From the NCBI RefSeq assembly GCF_036964665.1, contig NZ_JBAMDA010000001.1, forward strand, positions 992,001 through 1,056,000: DNA of 64,000 bases, in the 5' to 3' direction. Below the pieces are notes generated by a model. That model did no database searches, was not told the DNA's origin, and saw only the letters and a program-made list of their open reading frames with translations. Below, piece after piece: positions 37,516 through 46,681 of this stretch. Position numbers and translations under genes: made by a program. Source of the DNA: Nitrobacter sp. NHB1. Lineage in GTDB: Bacteria; Pseudomonadota; Alphaproteobacteria; Rhizobiales; Xanthobacteraceae. How positions within the stretch are numbered: the stretch's first letter is position 1; each line of letters begins with the position of its first letter.

Positions 37516-38644
37516 ATCCACATCTTCGACCGCGCCGGGCGTGATGCCGAAGGCTTTCTGCGCCAGCGTCGCCGCCATGAATTCGTCGAGGTCACCGTCG
37601 AGCACACCCGAAGTGTCCGACGTTTGCACTCCGGTTCGGAGGTCCTTCACCATCTGGTAGGGCTGCAGGACGTAGGACCGGATCTGATGGCCCCAGCCGA
37701 TGTCGGTCTTGGCAGCCTGATCCGCGGCGGCCTGCTCTTCCCGCTTCTTGAGTTCGATTTCATAGAGTCTCGCTCGCAGCATGTCCCAGGCTTGCGCGCG
37801 GTTCTTGTGCTGCGAACGTCCGGCCTGACAAACCACCGCGACCCCGGTCGGAATATGCGTCAGCCGCACCGCCGATTCGGTCTTGTTGACGTGCTGGCCG
37901 CCGGCGCCGCCGGAGCGCATGGTATCGGTGCGAACGTCGGATTCCTTGATGTCGATCTTGATGCTGTCGTCCACTACCGGGAAGATCGCCACGCTCGAAA
38001 ACGACGTATGGCGTCGTGCGTTGGAATCGAACGGCGAGATTCTCACGAGACGATGCACGCCCGCCTCGGTCTTGAGCCAGCCATAAGCATTGTGGCCGCT
38101 GACCTGAATAGTCGCCGACTTGATGCCAGCTTCCTCGCCAGGCGTTTCTTCCAGATACTCGATCTTGAAACCACGCTTCTCCGCCCAGCGCGCATACATG
38201 CGCAGCAGCATCGAGGCCCAGTCCTGGCTTTCGGTGCCGCCCGCGCCGGCATGAACTTCGAGATAGGTGTTGAAGCGATCCGCCTCTCCCGAGAGCAGCG
38301 CCTCAAGCTCGCGGCGGGCGACCTCCTTTTTGAGGTTCTTCAGGGCATTTTCGGATTCGTTGACGACGGCCTGATCGTTCTCGGCCTCGCCGAGTTCGAT
38401 CATGCCGATCTGGTCCTCGAGCTCGTGCTCGACCTTGCCGATACCGGTCAGCGAATCCTCCAGCGAGGTCCGCTCCTGCATCAGCTTCTGGGCTTTCTGG
38501 GGATCGTTCCAGAGATCGGGATCCTCGGCGAGCTTGTTCAGCTCCGCCAGGCGCGCGGTCGATGTGTCGACGTCAAAGATGCCTCCTCAGCAGCCCGACC
38601 GACTGCTTGATCTCTTCAACGAGTCTTTCGATTTCAGCGCGCAT
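37513..38644 (-). CDS. prfB: PrfB, peptide chain release factor 2, with programmed +1 frameshift
   Basis: The gene begins at the ATG at 38644 ([23 protein letters not shown], 23 codons) and meets an in-frame TGA at 38573-38575. The site reads AGGAGG CAT CTT TGA C, the classic release-factor-2 frameshift arrangement: internal Shine-Dalgarno-like AGGAGG and the slippery CTT TGA C. A +1 shift continues as [26 protein letters not shown] for 353 more residues, about 376 in total. RF2 features are the SPF codon-reading tripeptide ([11 protein letters not shown]) and the GGQ hydrolysis motif ([13 protein letters not shown]). RF2 shortage at TGA raises shifting, so it regulates itself. Its stop lies at the edge of a palindromic repeat. 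Confidence 0.95.
38573..38584 (-). promoter_or_regulatory. RF2 autoregulatory +1 frameshift site
   Basis: Read on the minus strand the site has AGGAGG (38582-38587), CAT, then CTT (38576-38578), TGA (38573-38575) and C. Ribosomes pausing at the TGA when RF2 is scarce slip forward one base on CTT to read GAC (Asp). Confidence 0.93.
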
Positions 38645-38728
38645 GGCTTCTCGGATCCACGGCTCGCGCCGTCGTTCAACAATGAATGGCCGGTGATGTA
38701 GCCGCGAAGGCCGCAAAGCGCAATCGCG

Positions 38729-38844
38729 TAGAGCATTTTCCGGCTAAGTGAAATCCGGTGAGCCGTACGAAAATGCTCTCAAACAAGAACTTGCGCGTAT
38801 TCTGATCGCAAAACCGGTATCTACTTTTGCGGAATACGCGTTAG
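38729..38844. repeat. Composite palindromic repeat, copy 4, reaching the mrcA stop codon
   Basis: TAGAGCATTTTC and GAAAATGCTCT form one palindromic half (38729-38779). A second half has GCGCGTATTC and GAATACGCG arms around the core AAAACCGGTATCTACTTTT (38793-38840). The PBP stop codon (complement of 38841-38843) abuts the element. Confidence 0.8.
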
Positions 38845-41327
38845 TAAAGCCCGCCGGTCCCGGGCCGGAACAGGCTGCGGTCGGCGTCGGGCAGCGGTTG
38901 CGGCTGGCGTCCGTCGGCCACGCCGATCACGGAATAATTGTCGGGCGGTGCGGTGCCGGGCTTGAAGGCTTCGAGGATGGTCTTGCCGGTATCGCCAGGC
39001 CCGGCGCGCATACCGGTCTTGGCATCGACGCGAACCAGCTTGATGCCGGCGGGGATACGGAACGGAGTGGCCGGCTTGTCGGCAAGCGCGGCCTTCATGA
39101 AATCACGCGCGATCGGCGCCGCCAGGTGTCCGCCGGTCGCGCGACGGCCGAGATTGCGCGGCTTGTCGTAGCCGATGTAGACGCCGACGACGAGGTCGGG
39201 CGAGAATCCGATGAACCAGGCGTCTTTCTGGTCGTTGGTGGTGCCGGTCTTGCCGGCAATCGGCTTGCCGACATCGCGCATGACCGTGGCGGTGCCGGCC
39301 TGCACCACGCCCTCCATCATCGAGGTGATCTGATAGGCCGTCATCGAATCGAGCACCTGCTCTCGGTGGTCGATCAACTGGGGTTCGGGCTGGTTTTTCC
39401 AGCCTTCCGGCGCATCGCACCCGCGGCATTCGCGCGTGTCGTGCTTGTAGATGGTATGGCCATAGCGATCCTGAATGCGATCGATCAGGGTCGGCTTCAC
39501 GCGCCTGCCGCCATTGTCGAACATCGAATACGCGGTCACCATGCGCAACACCGTGGTCTCGCCGGCTCCCAGCGCGTAGGAGAGATAGTTCGGCAGTTCG
39601 TCGTAGACCCCGAAGCGCTTGGCATATTCGCCGATCAAGGGCATGCCGATGTCTTGCGCCAGCCGGACCGTCACGGTGTTGAGCGAGAGCCGCAGCGCAT
39701 TCCGGAGCGTTTGCGGCCCGTAGTATTTTTCCTTCGAGTAATTTTCCGGCCGCCACACGCCGGAGCCCCGTCCCTGATCGATCTCGATCGGCGCATCGAC
39801 GATCACGGTCGATGGCGTATAGCCGTTGTCGAGCGCCGTGGAATAGACGATCGGCTTGAACGAGGAGCCCGGCTGCCGATAGGCCTGTGTTGCGCGATTG
39901 AACTGGCTTTGATCGAACGAGAAACCGCCGACCATTGCCAGCACGCGGCCGGTCCACGGATCCATTGCCACCATCGCGCCGGACACTTCGGGTAGTTGCC
40001 GCAGCCGGTATTCGCCGTCGACCACCTTGCCGTCCTTTGCAATCAGAGGATCGGCATAGATCACGTCACCGGGCGAAAGCACCTGCGACACCTTCGTCGG
40101 CGAATGACCTCGCGTCGATTTGGACGCGGCTTTGGCCCACTTCACCCCGTCGAGCGTGATCAAGCCCGTTTGCCGCTCCTTGCTCACGGCACCACCAAGC
40201 TCGCGGCCAGGCTGAAAGCCGATCCGTGCGGACTTGTCGTCGGACTCGAGCACGACCGCCATCCGCCACGGTGCGATGTCGGACAGCGATTTGACGTCGG
40301 CGAGTTTCACGCCCCAGTCGCCGGAGATATCGAGCTTGCTCATTGCGCCGCGCCAGCCCTGGGCCTCGTCATAAGTGACGAGGCCATTGGCCATGGTCTT
40401 ACGCGCTATCGCCTGCAGTTTCGGGTCGAGCGTCGTCCGGACCGACAGACCTCCCTCGTAGAGCTTCTTTTCGCCGTAGCGTTCGAACAGGTCGCGCCGA
40501 ACTTCCTCGGCGAAATACTCGCCGGCAAAGGTATGAGCCCCGTTGGCCCGGCTGGTGACGATCAGTGGAGCCTTGCGGGCCTTGTCGGCATCGGCCTGGT
40601 TGATCCAGCCGTTCTCCAGCAGCCGGTCGATGACGTAGTCGCGCCGTTCGACCGCGCGGTCGTGGTTCTTGACCGGATGCAGGGTCGAGGGCGCTTTGGG
40701 CAAAGCCGCCAGATAGGCGGCCTCGGCGACGGTCAACTCATTGACCGATTTATTGAAATACACCAGCGATGCGGCCGCGATGCCATAGGCGCCGAGGCCG
40801 AGGTAGATCTCGTTCAGGTACAGTTCGAGGATCTTGTCCTTCGAATAGGCCCGCTCGATGCGCATCGCGAGCAACGCTTCCTTGATCTTGCGGGTAAAGG
40901 AAACTTCATTGGTCAGCAGGAAGTTCTTGGCAACCTGCTGGGTGATCGTGGAGGCGCCCTGCGGCCGTTTGTTGGATCCGAGGTTCTGGACATAAAGCAG
41001 CGCCGCGCGCAGCATGCCGGGATAATCGATGCCACCATGCTCATAGAAATTCTTGTCCTCCGCGGCCAGGAACGCGTTGATGACCAGCTTCGGCACTGCC
41101 TGTATCGGCAGGTAGAGCCGACGTTCCTTCGCGTACTCGCCGAGCAGCGAACCGTCGGACGCATGGACACGCGTCATCACCGGCGGTTCATAATTCTGAA
41201 GCTGGGAATAGTCCGGCAGGTCCTTGGAAAAATGCCAGATCAATGCCGCAGCCGCTGCGACGCCGACCAGAAACAGGATGGTTCCCGCTGCAAACAGGAA
41301 ACCCATGAATCGCAGCAGCAAGCGCAT
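38841..41327 (-). CDS. mrcA: Class A penicillin-binding protein 1A
   Basis: 828 residues. It polymerises and cross-links peptidoglycan at the inner membrane. The cytoplasmic start and one TM segment (FLFAAGTILFLVGVAAAAALIW) come first. The glycosyltransferase domain has the catalytic Glu90 in AAEDKNFYEHGGIDYPGM and GASTITQQVAKN. An OB-like insert follows, then the transpeptidase with SxxK in PGSSFKPIVY (about residue 487), SLN in LSLNTVTVRLA and KTG in AGKTGTTNDQKDAWFIG. It is followed by prfB downstream and preceded by the amidase gene, the usual mrcA-prfB arrangement in alphaproteobacteria. Confidence 0.97.
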   Translation of the reverse strand: MRLLLRFMGFLFAAGTILFLVGVAAAAALIWHFSKDLPDYSQLQNYEPPVMTRVHASDGSLLGEYAKERRLYLPIQAVPKLVINAFLAAEDKNFYEHGGIDYPGMLRAALLYVQNLGSNKRPQGASTITQQVAKNFLLTNEVSFTRKIKEALLAMRIERAYSKDKILELYLNEIYLGLGAYGIAAASLVYFNKSVNELTVAEAAYLAALPKAPSTLHPVKNHDRAVERRDYVIDRLLENGWINQADADKARKAPLIVTSRANGAHTFAGEYFAEEVRRDLFERYGEKKLYEGGLSVRTTLDPKLQAIARKTMANGLVTYDEAQGWRGAMSKLDISGDWGVKLADVKSLSDIAPWRMAVVLESDDKSARIGFQPGRELGGAVSKERQTGLITLDGVKWAKAASKSTRGHSPTKVSQVLSPGDVIYADPLIAKDGKVVDGEYRLRQLPEVSGAMVAMDPWTGRVLAMVGGFSFDQSQFNRATQAYRQPGSSFKPIVYSTALDNGYTPSTVIVDAPIEIDQGRGSGVWRPENYSKEKYYGPQTLRNALRLSLNTVTVRLAQDIGMPLIGEYAKRFGVYDELPNYLSYALGAGETTVLRMVTAYSMFDNGGRRVKPTLIDRIQDRYGHTIYKHDTRECRGCDAPEGWKNQPEPQLIDHREQVLDSMTAYQITSMMEGVVQAGTATVMRDVGKPIAGKTGTTNDQKDAWFIGFSPDLVVGVYIGYDKPRNLGRRATGGHLAAPIARDFMKAALADKPATPFRIPAGIKLVRVDAKTGMRAGPGDTGKTILEAFKPGTAPPDNYSVIGVADGRQPQPLPDADRSLFRPGTGGLY

Positions 41328-41531
41328 TATCGAATGTCCGTTTCGTTACCGGCGGCCTGGCGATATGACGACGCGTCCGAGGGTCTTAATCGTCGGTCGA
41401 TGCATTTCGCTCGTCGAAGCATCCGCCGGACATGTACTCCGGTTCTGGCCGATTCTGCGAACTTGCGACAACTTTTCTATAGGGCGGCGGCTGTGGCCAA
41501 ACTAGGGCTTCCGCCCTTGAGGCATCACCTT

Positions 41532-42809
41532 TCAGTCCGCCGGCGCGACCGAAACCACCCTTTTTGCCAGAAACGCCTCGACGGCCTTCGCGACCGAGCG
41601 GACCGTCTTGGAGCGCCAGCTTTCCGATGTCATCTGGTGGAGGTCCGCCTTGTTCGAAACGTAACCGAGTTCAACCAGCACCGACGGCACATCGGGCGCC
41701 TTCAGCACCCTGAACCCGGCCGACTTCAGAGGGTGCTTGTGCATCCGCGCGGAATTTTTCATCTCACTCATCAACAGCCTGGCAAAGCGGTTTGAAAACG
41801 TGCGTGTTTCCCGCTGCGCGAGATCGATCAGGATATCGGCGACGTCGGTCGGCTCTTCGGTCAGGTTGACACCCCCGATCGCGTCCGCCTTGTTTTCGGC
41901 CTCTGCCAGCCGCTCTGCCTCGGCGTCCGATGCCTTGTCCGACAGCGTGTAGATCGTCGCGCCCCGGGCATTGCCCTCGCGGCGCGGCAGGGCGTCCGCA
42001 TGGATCGACAAGAACAGTGCGGCGTCGTTGTTTCGGGCGACGTGCACACGCTCGGCCAGCGGAATGAAGGTGTCGTCCGTTCGCGTCATGACAACGCGGT
42101 ATTTGCCGTCCTGCTCGATGCGATCGCGCAAAGCCACGGCAAAAGCCAGCACCAGATCCTTTTCCGTCTCTCCCGTTGAGGCCTGGGTTCCGTTATCGAT
42201 TCCGCCGTGGCCGGGATCGATAACGACCACGGGTCGCCCGTCCGGCGGCGGGACAGGCCCGGTCGCACCGGCGACGGGAGTCGGGGAATCAATGCCTTTC
42301 GACTGTTCAGAGCCGCTCGAAACTGCCAACAGGCGATCGAATGCAGCACGGTCGACGGCCTCCAGTTCGACCACCAAGCGGGGCGGCTGACCGTTCGCGG
42401 CATCGAGCACATAGGCCTTTTCGATTTTCGCGGGGCCTGCAAGATCGAACACGATCCGCGATCCGCCCGGCATCACCAGCCCGTAGCGGAACGCCTTGAT
42501 CAGGCCGCGTCCGGCATCGCCGGCGTGGGGCGCAAGGCGGAAGCTGACCTGGGGGATATCGATGACGGCCCGGTAAGGATCGGCCAGCAAGAAGGCATGG
42601 ATGTCGATCTTCTTGTCGAGATCGAGAATGAAGCGGGTCTGTTTCATGTCGCCTGCGAGCCGGACCTCGGATGCGACTGGAAAATCACCCGCCACCTCGG
42701 GGCGAACAGGTTCGTTCCCCGTGGCAAGCGACGCTGCGCCGGGAACAAATAGCGCTGCGGCGCATAGCCAGATGATCCCAAGGTTTGCGCGGCCCGCCAA
42801 CGAACCCAT
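41532..42809 (-). CDS. amiC: AmiC-type N-acetylmuramoyl-L-alanine amidase with AMIN domain
   Basis: 425 residues with a signal peptide (about 1-28). An N-terminal AMIN domain (about 45-155, RFILDLDKKIDIHAFLLADPYRAVIDIPQV) targets the septal cell wall. The zinc amidase domain spans about 190-420 with VVIDPGHGGIDNG, FLSIHADALP and SVLVELGYVSNKAD (His and Glu metal ligands and catalytic Glu). It cleaves the amide between MurNAc and the stem peptide in daughter-cell separation. It is upstream of mrcA on the same strand and divergent from rne. Confidence 0.95.
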   Translation of the reverse strand: MGSLAGRANLGIIWLCAAALFVPGAASLATGNEPVRPEVAGDFPVASEVRLAGDMKQTRFILDLDKKIDIHAFLLADPYRAVIDIPQVSFRLAPHAGDAGRGLIKAFRYGLVMPGGSRIVFDLAGPAKIEKAYVLDAANGQPPRLVVELEAVDRAAFDRLLAVSSGSEQSKGIDSPTPVAGATGPVPPPDGRPVVVIDPGHGGIDNGTQASTGETEKDLVLAFAVALRDRIEQDGKYRVVMTRTDDTFIPLAERVHVARNNDAALFLSIHADALPRREGNARGATIYTLSDKASDAEAERLAEAENKADAIGGVNLTEEPTDVADILIDLAQRETRTFSNRFARLLMSEMKNSARMHKHPLKSAGFRVLKAPDVPSVLVELGYVSNKADLHQMTSESWRSKTVRSVAKAVEAFLAKRVVSVAPAD

Positions 42810-43511
42810 GCCTCCGAGCTGCCTTACCTTACCGCAATTTACCGCAATAGGACCGCAGGGTTAATCGGCCCTTAATCGGCCAATGACAAAAAATTCTGGC
42901 GGTGTTGCCGGCCTGCGACGCTGTCCCTTGCAAGCGGCAAGCAATCCACGTATGTAAGCTGTTGCTGACGGTTAAACTCCCGGTTGTGTCGCGTTCAGCC
43001 TCCCGGTGCAGCGCAGGGCTTCAAATTGTTAGAAGTTCCGGCGTTCCTGACCCCTCCATAGCCAGCGCGTCGCGCGGTCGATTTGGAGCGGCAGTTTCAA
43101 GCTCGAGGGGCGTCCGGTCTCAGGTTACGATAGTTGCGCCCGGGACGGCTTCAGAAAGGTCACGACTGATTGTCTCGGCCCTGCGGCCACGAGGTACGAC
43201 AGCCGACGGGCGCTTGTGCGCCGCGTCGGTCCGGCAGCGAGATACATGGCGGTACTTTTGCCGCCAACCTGTTCAGACGGGCAGACGCCTGATGCGCCAA
43301 ACTGAAAAGCCGGCCAATATCCCCGCAAAGGCCGCGCCGACGCGAAGTGAGAGCTTCGCGCGTCGCGCCGCGCCGGGAGCAGGGTCGGTATGGCGCCCCG
43401 GATCGCGTCGCAGCCTTCCCCTCACCCCCGAATCAGGTGGACCGTTGCGTCACCCGGCCGCGCGGAACGCGCGCGCCGTGCCATGCGCCCTCCGCCGCCA
43501 AGAGCTCCAAA
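42810..43511. other. 702-bp divergent intergenic space, probable long rne leader
   Basis: No convincing gene lies between amiC and rne, although several frames are open. The space must hold both promoters. RNase E messages in other bacteria carry long autoregulated 5' leaders, which could explain the length, but no conserved structure could be confirmed by eye. Confidence 0.5.
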
Positions 43512-46500
43512 ATGTCCAACAAGCCCAACAAAATGTTGATCGACGCCACCCACCCGGAAGAGACCCGGGTCGTGGTGGTCCGCGGCAATCGCGTCGAGGA
43601 ATTTGATTTCGAATCCGCCCAACGCAAGCAACTGCGCGGCAACATCTATCTGGCCAAGGTCACCCGCGTCGAGCCTTCGCTGCAAGCCGCGTTTATCGAA
43701 TACGGCGGAAACCGGCACGGCTTCCTTGCGTTCAGCGAAATCCATCCTGACTACTATCAAATTCCGGTCGCCGACCGTGAGGCGCTGATCGAAGCCGACG
43801 AACGCGCGCACCGCGAGGCGGAGGAAGAGTCGGAAGATCGCTCCAGCCGCCGCCGTTCGCGGCATCGCAACTCGCGTCGACGCGATCACGGCGAACGCGT
43901 GCAAAGCGCCGTTATCGAGGATGCGGCCCAACAGAACGCGGGGATGGACGCGCCGCCGTTCAGCCCGGCGCACGACGAATCCGCGTCGGACGATTCCATC
44001 AGGCAGCAACACGGGGTGCAGGATCACGATCATCCCCGCGAGGATGACGCGGATCACGATCACCCGCACGAGCATGGGCACGACGAGATCGGGCACAGCC
44101 ATCCGTACGACTCCGATCATCATCATCACGAAATCGATGCCGACCACCCCGGCGGGTCGCACGACAACGCTTTCATAGATGATGAGACGCATGATGACAC
44201 CGGCGAAGCCCCGGTCGCAGCTGCACCTGCACCGGATGATACCCCGGTCGCGGCAGCATCGGATCACGCGGCCGGCTTCGAGCCGTCCGCCCACGGCGGC
44301 GCCCCGGACGACCATATCGAACCGGCCGTCTCCCCTGAGGCTGATCATGCCCTCGAAACACACGATGAGGCGCACGATCACGAGCCGGGCGACCACGACG
44401 GTCAGCCTCATGATGTCGGATTCCATGGCGAGGAGGCTCACGCCGAGGATGAGGATGGTGAGGACGACGCCGAGGAAGATGAGCAGGTCGAATCCGTCGG
44501 CGGTGATGATGCGATGGAGGAAGTGCCCGAGCGCGCCTACCGGCAGCGCCGTCAGTACAAAATTCAGGAAGTCATCAAGCGCCGCCAGGTGATGCTGGTG
44601 CAGGTGGTGAAGGAGGAGCGCGGCAACAAGGGCGCGGCGCTGACGACCTACCTGTCGCTGGCCGGCCGCTATGCCGTGCTGATGCCCAATACCGCGCGCG
44701 GCGGCGGCATCAGCCGCAAGATCACCTCGGCGCAGGACCGTTCGCGGCTGAAGGACGTGGTGCAGGACCTCGACGTGCCCGAGGGCATGGGGGTCATCCT
44801 GCGCACCGCCGGCGCCTCGCGCACTAAGCCGGAGATCAAGCGCGACTTCGAGTATCTGATCCGCATGTGGGAAACCGTGCGCGACATGACCCTGCAGTCG
44901 CAGGCCCCGACACTCGTCTACGAGGAAGGCTCGCTGATCAAGCGCTCTCTGCGCGATCTCTACAACAAGGAAATCGACGAAATCCAGGTCGCCGGTGAAG
45001 CCGGCTATCAGGAGGCGCGCGATTTCATGAAGATGCTGATGCCGACCAACGTCCGCGCGGTGAAACAGTATCGCGACTGTCAGCCGTTGTTCTCGCGCAT
45101 GGGCGTCGAAAGCCAGCTCGATGCGATGTTCTCGCCGACGGTGCAGCTTCGCTCCGGCGGATACATCGTCATCAACCAAACCGAAGCGCTGGTGTCGATC
45201 GATGTCAATTCGGGCCGTTCGACCCGCGAACATCACATCAAGGATACGGCGCTCAAGACCAACCTCGAGGCCGCCGAGGAAGTCTCTCGACAGTTGCGAT
45301 TGCGCGATCTCGCCGGCCTGATCGTCATCGACTTCATCGACATGGACGAGAAGCGCAGCAACCGCGCGGTGGAGCGCAAGCTCAGCGACTGCCTGCGCCA
45401 CGACCGCGCGCGCATCCAGGTCGGACGCATCTCGCACTTCGGTCTTCTGGAAATGTCACGCCAGCGCATTCGCGCCAGCATGCTGGAAAGTTCGACGGAG
45501 CCCTGCCAGCACTGCGGAGGCAGCGGCCACGTCCGCTCGGTTCCATCGGTGGCGTTGCAGTTGCTGCGAAGCCTCGAGGAAGTCCTGATGAAAGGCGCGA
45601 CGCACGACCTTGTCGTGAGGACACGCACTAACGTCGCGTTGTATGTACTCAATCAAAAACGCGGCCATCTGCGGGACCTCGAACACAGCTTCAAGGTTGG
45701 TCTCTCCGTGGTCGCCGATCCCTCGATCGCCGGCCAGCAATCCTTCATCATTGATCGCGGTGAGCAGGTGCATACGCTGGAGGCTGCGAAAGCGCTGCTG
45801 GCCGCACAACTTGCCGCATCCCCACCGCAGGCCGAAGAGGCCAATGACGATGAGCAGCCACTCGATATCGAAGCCGAGATCGAGACCAGCGACACCGAGA
45901 GCCGCGCCGATGAACAAGCGGGTGGCGAAGCCGAGGGTGAGGGCCGCAAGCGCAGGCGCCGCCGGCCCCGGCGTGAACGTTCCGTAGAAGCCAGCGACGA
46001 CCAGACCGCGCACGGCAACGAAGGCTCGGACAACGTCCAGATTGCCGCCGATTTCGCCGCGGCACGCTTTATGACCGGCGACGTCGAAAATAACGGAGAC
46101 GACGCCGGAGTTCAGGACGGCGAAGCGCGGGCCGATCAATCTCCGGACGGAGAATCGCGCCCACGTCGTCGTGGGCGTCGTGGCGGTCGTCGGCGCCGCG
46201 GCAGCGCTGACGCCGGCGTTGTCGGCTCGATTTCCGACGAACTCGGTCCTCCCTCAGCGCCGGAGGTCGTTGAAGCCGTCGCGGACTTCGATTCGGTACC
46301 GATCGCCCCTGAACCGCAGGCCGGTTCGCCCGACATCGAAGCTCAGCCGCAGCACACCGCGACGCAGCCGGAAATGAAGAGCCCTCCGGTTGAGGCCAGG
46401 GATGAGGCAGAATCCGAAAAAGCCGTTCGCCGTCGCTCGACGGTGCGGGAGAAAGTGAGCTTCGCCTCGGAAGCACCGCCGGAAGCGCCCATCGTTCAAA

Positions 46501-46610
46501 GCCAGCCGGAACCATCGGCGCCTGAGCCGCAACAGCCTCCCGAAGCATCGGCCGAAGTCCGGCCGCCCCGTGCGGGGTGGTGGTCGCGCCGGTTCGGCAG
46601 CGGCACCTGA
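43512..46610 (+). CDS. rne: RNase E with a long His/Asp-rich insertion in the S1 domain
   Basis: 1032 residues from the ATG at 43512 (MSNKPNKMLIDATHPEETRVVVV); the open frame extends 55 codons further upstream but is not family-like. It is the endonuclease and scaffold of the RNA degradosome. The S1 domain starts at about residue 40 and is interrupted by an insertion (about 97-348) that is basic at first, then very rich in His, Asp and Glu, then resumes at YKIQEVIKRRQVMLVQVVKEERGNKGA. Catalytic Asp residues are in VSIDVNSG and IVIDFIDMDE. The zinc-link is EPCQHCGGSGHV. The C-terminal 300 residues are disordered with Arg-rich patches (GRKRRRRRPRRER; RPRRRGRRGGRRRRG) and end in RAGWWSRRFG. Confidence 0.95.
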   Translation: MSNKPNKMLIDATHPEETRVVVVRGNRVEEFDFESAQRKQLRGNIYLAKVTRVEPSLQAAFIEYGGNRHGFLAFSEIHPDYYQIPVADREALIEADERAHREAEEESEDRSSRRRSRHRNSRRRDHGERVQSAVIEDAAQQNAGMDAPPFSPAHDESASDDSIRQQHGVQDHDHPREDDADHDHPHEHGHDEIGHSHPYDSDHHHHEIDADHPGGSHDNAFIDDETHDDTGEAPVAAAPAPDDTPVAAASDHAAGFEPSAHGGAPDDHIEPAVSPEADHALETHDEAHDHEPGDHDGQPHDVGFHGEEAHAEDEDGEDDAEEDEQVESVGGDDAMEEVPERAYRQRRQYKIQEVIKRRQVMLVQVVKEERGNKGAALTTYLSLAGRYAVLMPNTARGGGISRKITSAQDRSRLKDVVQDLDVPEGMGVILRTAGASRTKPEIKRDFEYLIRMWETVRDMTLQSQAPTLVYEEGSLIKRSLRDLYNKEIDEIQVAGEAGYQEARDFMKMLMPTNVRAVKQYRDCQPLFSRMGVESQLDAMFSPTVQLRSGGYIVINQTEALVSIDVNSGRSTREHHIKDTALKTNLEAAEEVSRQLRLRDLAGLIVIDFIDMDEKRSNRAVERKLSDCLRHDRARIQVGRISHFGLLEMSRQRIRASMLESSTEPCQHCGGSGHVRSVPSVALQLLRSLEEVLMKGATHDLVVRTRTNVALYVLNQKRGHLRDLEHSFKVGLSVVADPSIAGQQSFIIDRGEQVHTLEAAKALLAAQLAASPPQAEEANDDEQPLDIEAEIETSDTESRADEQAGGEAEGEGRKRRRRRPRRERSVEASDDQTAHGNEGSDNVQIAADFAAARFMTGDVENNGDDAGVQDGEARADQSPDGESRPRRRGRRGGRRRRGSADAGVVGSISDELGPPSAPEVVEAVADFDSVPIAPEPQAGSPDIEAQPQHTATQPEMKSPPVEARDEAESEKAVRRRSTVREKVSFASEAPPEAPIVQSQPEPSAPEPQQPPEASAEVRPPRAGWWSRRFGSGT

Positions 46611-46630
46611 ACCGGTCTCCCTCGAATGCC

Positions 46631-46657
46631 AAAACGCCCGGCCTGGCCGGGCGTTTT
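46631..46657. terminator. Bidirectional intrinsic terminator between rne and thiL
   Basis: AAAACGCCCGGCC and GGCCGGGCGTTTT are perfect 13-base arms around one T. A T-run follows the stem on each strand, so it can end both rne (plus) and thiL (minus), whose stops lie 20-25 bases away on either side. Confidence 0.92.
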
Positions 46658-46681
46658 CGTGCGGTCGGACGAAGCGCGGTT

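Noticed and set aside
42902-43606. 234-codon frame running from the amiC-rne space into rne
   Set aside because: It is in a different frame from rne, has no family-like sequence and overlaps the certain rne start.
44030-44130. Repetitive GATCACGATCA-like DNA resembling a short tandem array
   Set aside because: It is in-frame coding sequence for the His/Asp-rich part of RNase E, not a CRISPR array: there are no regular repeats with unique spacers.
43422-45437. 671-codon open frame antisense to rne
   Set aside because: It mirrors rne codons and has no family-like sequence; long antisense frames are expected in GC-rich genes.
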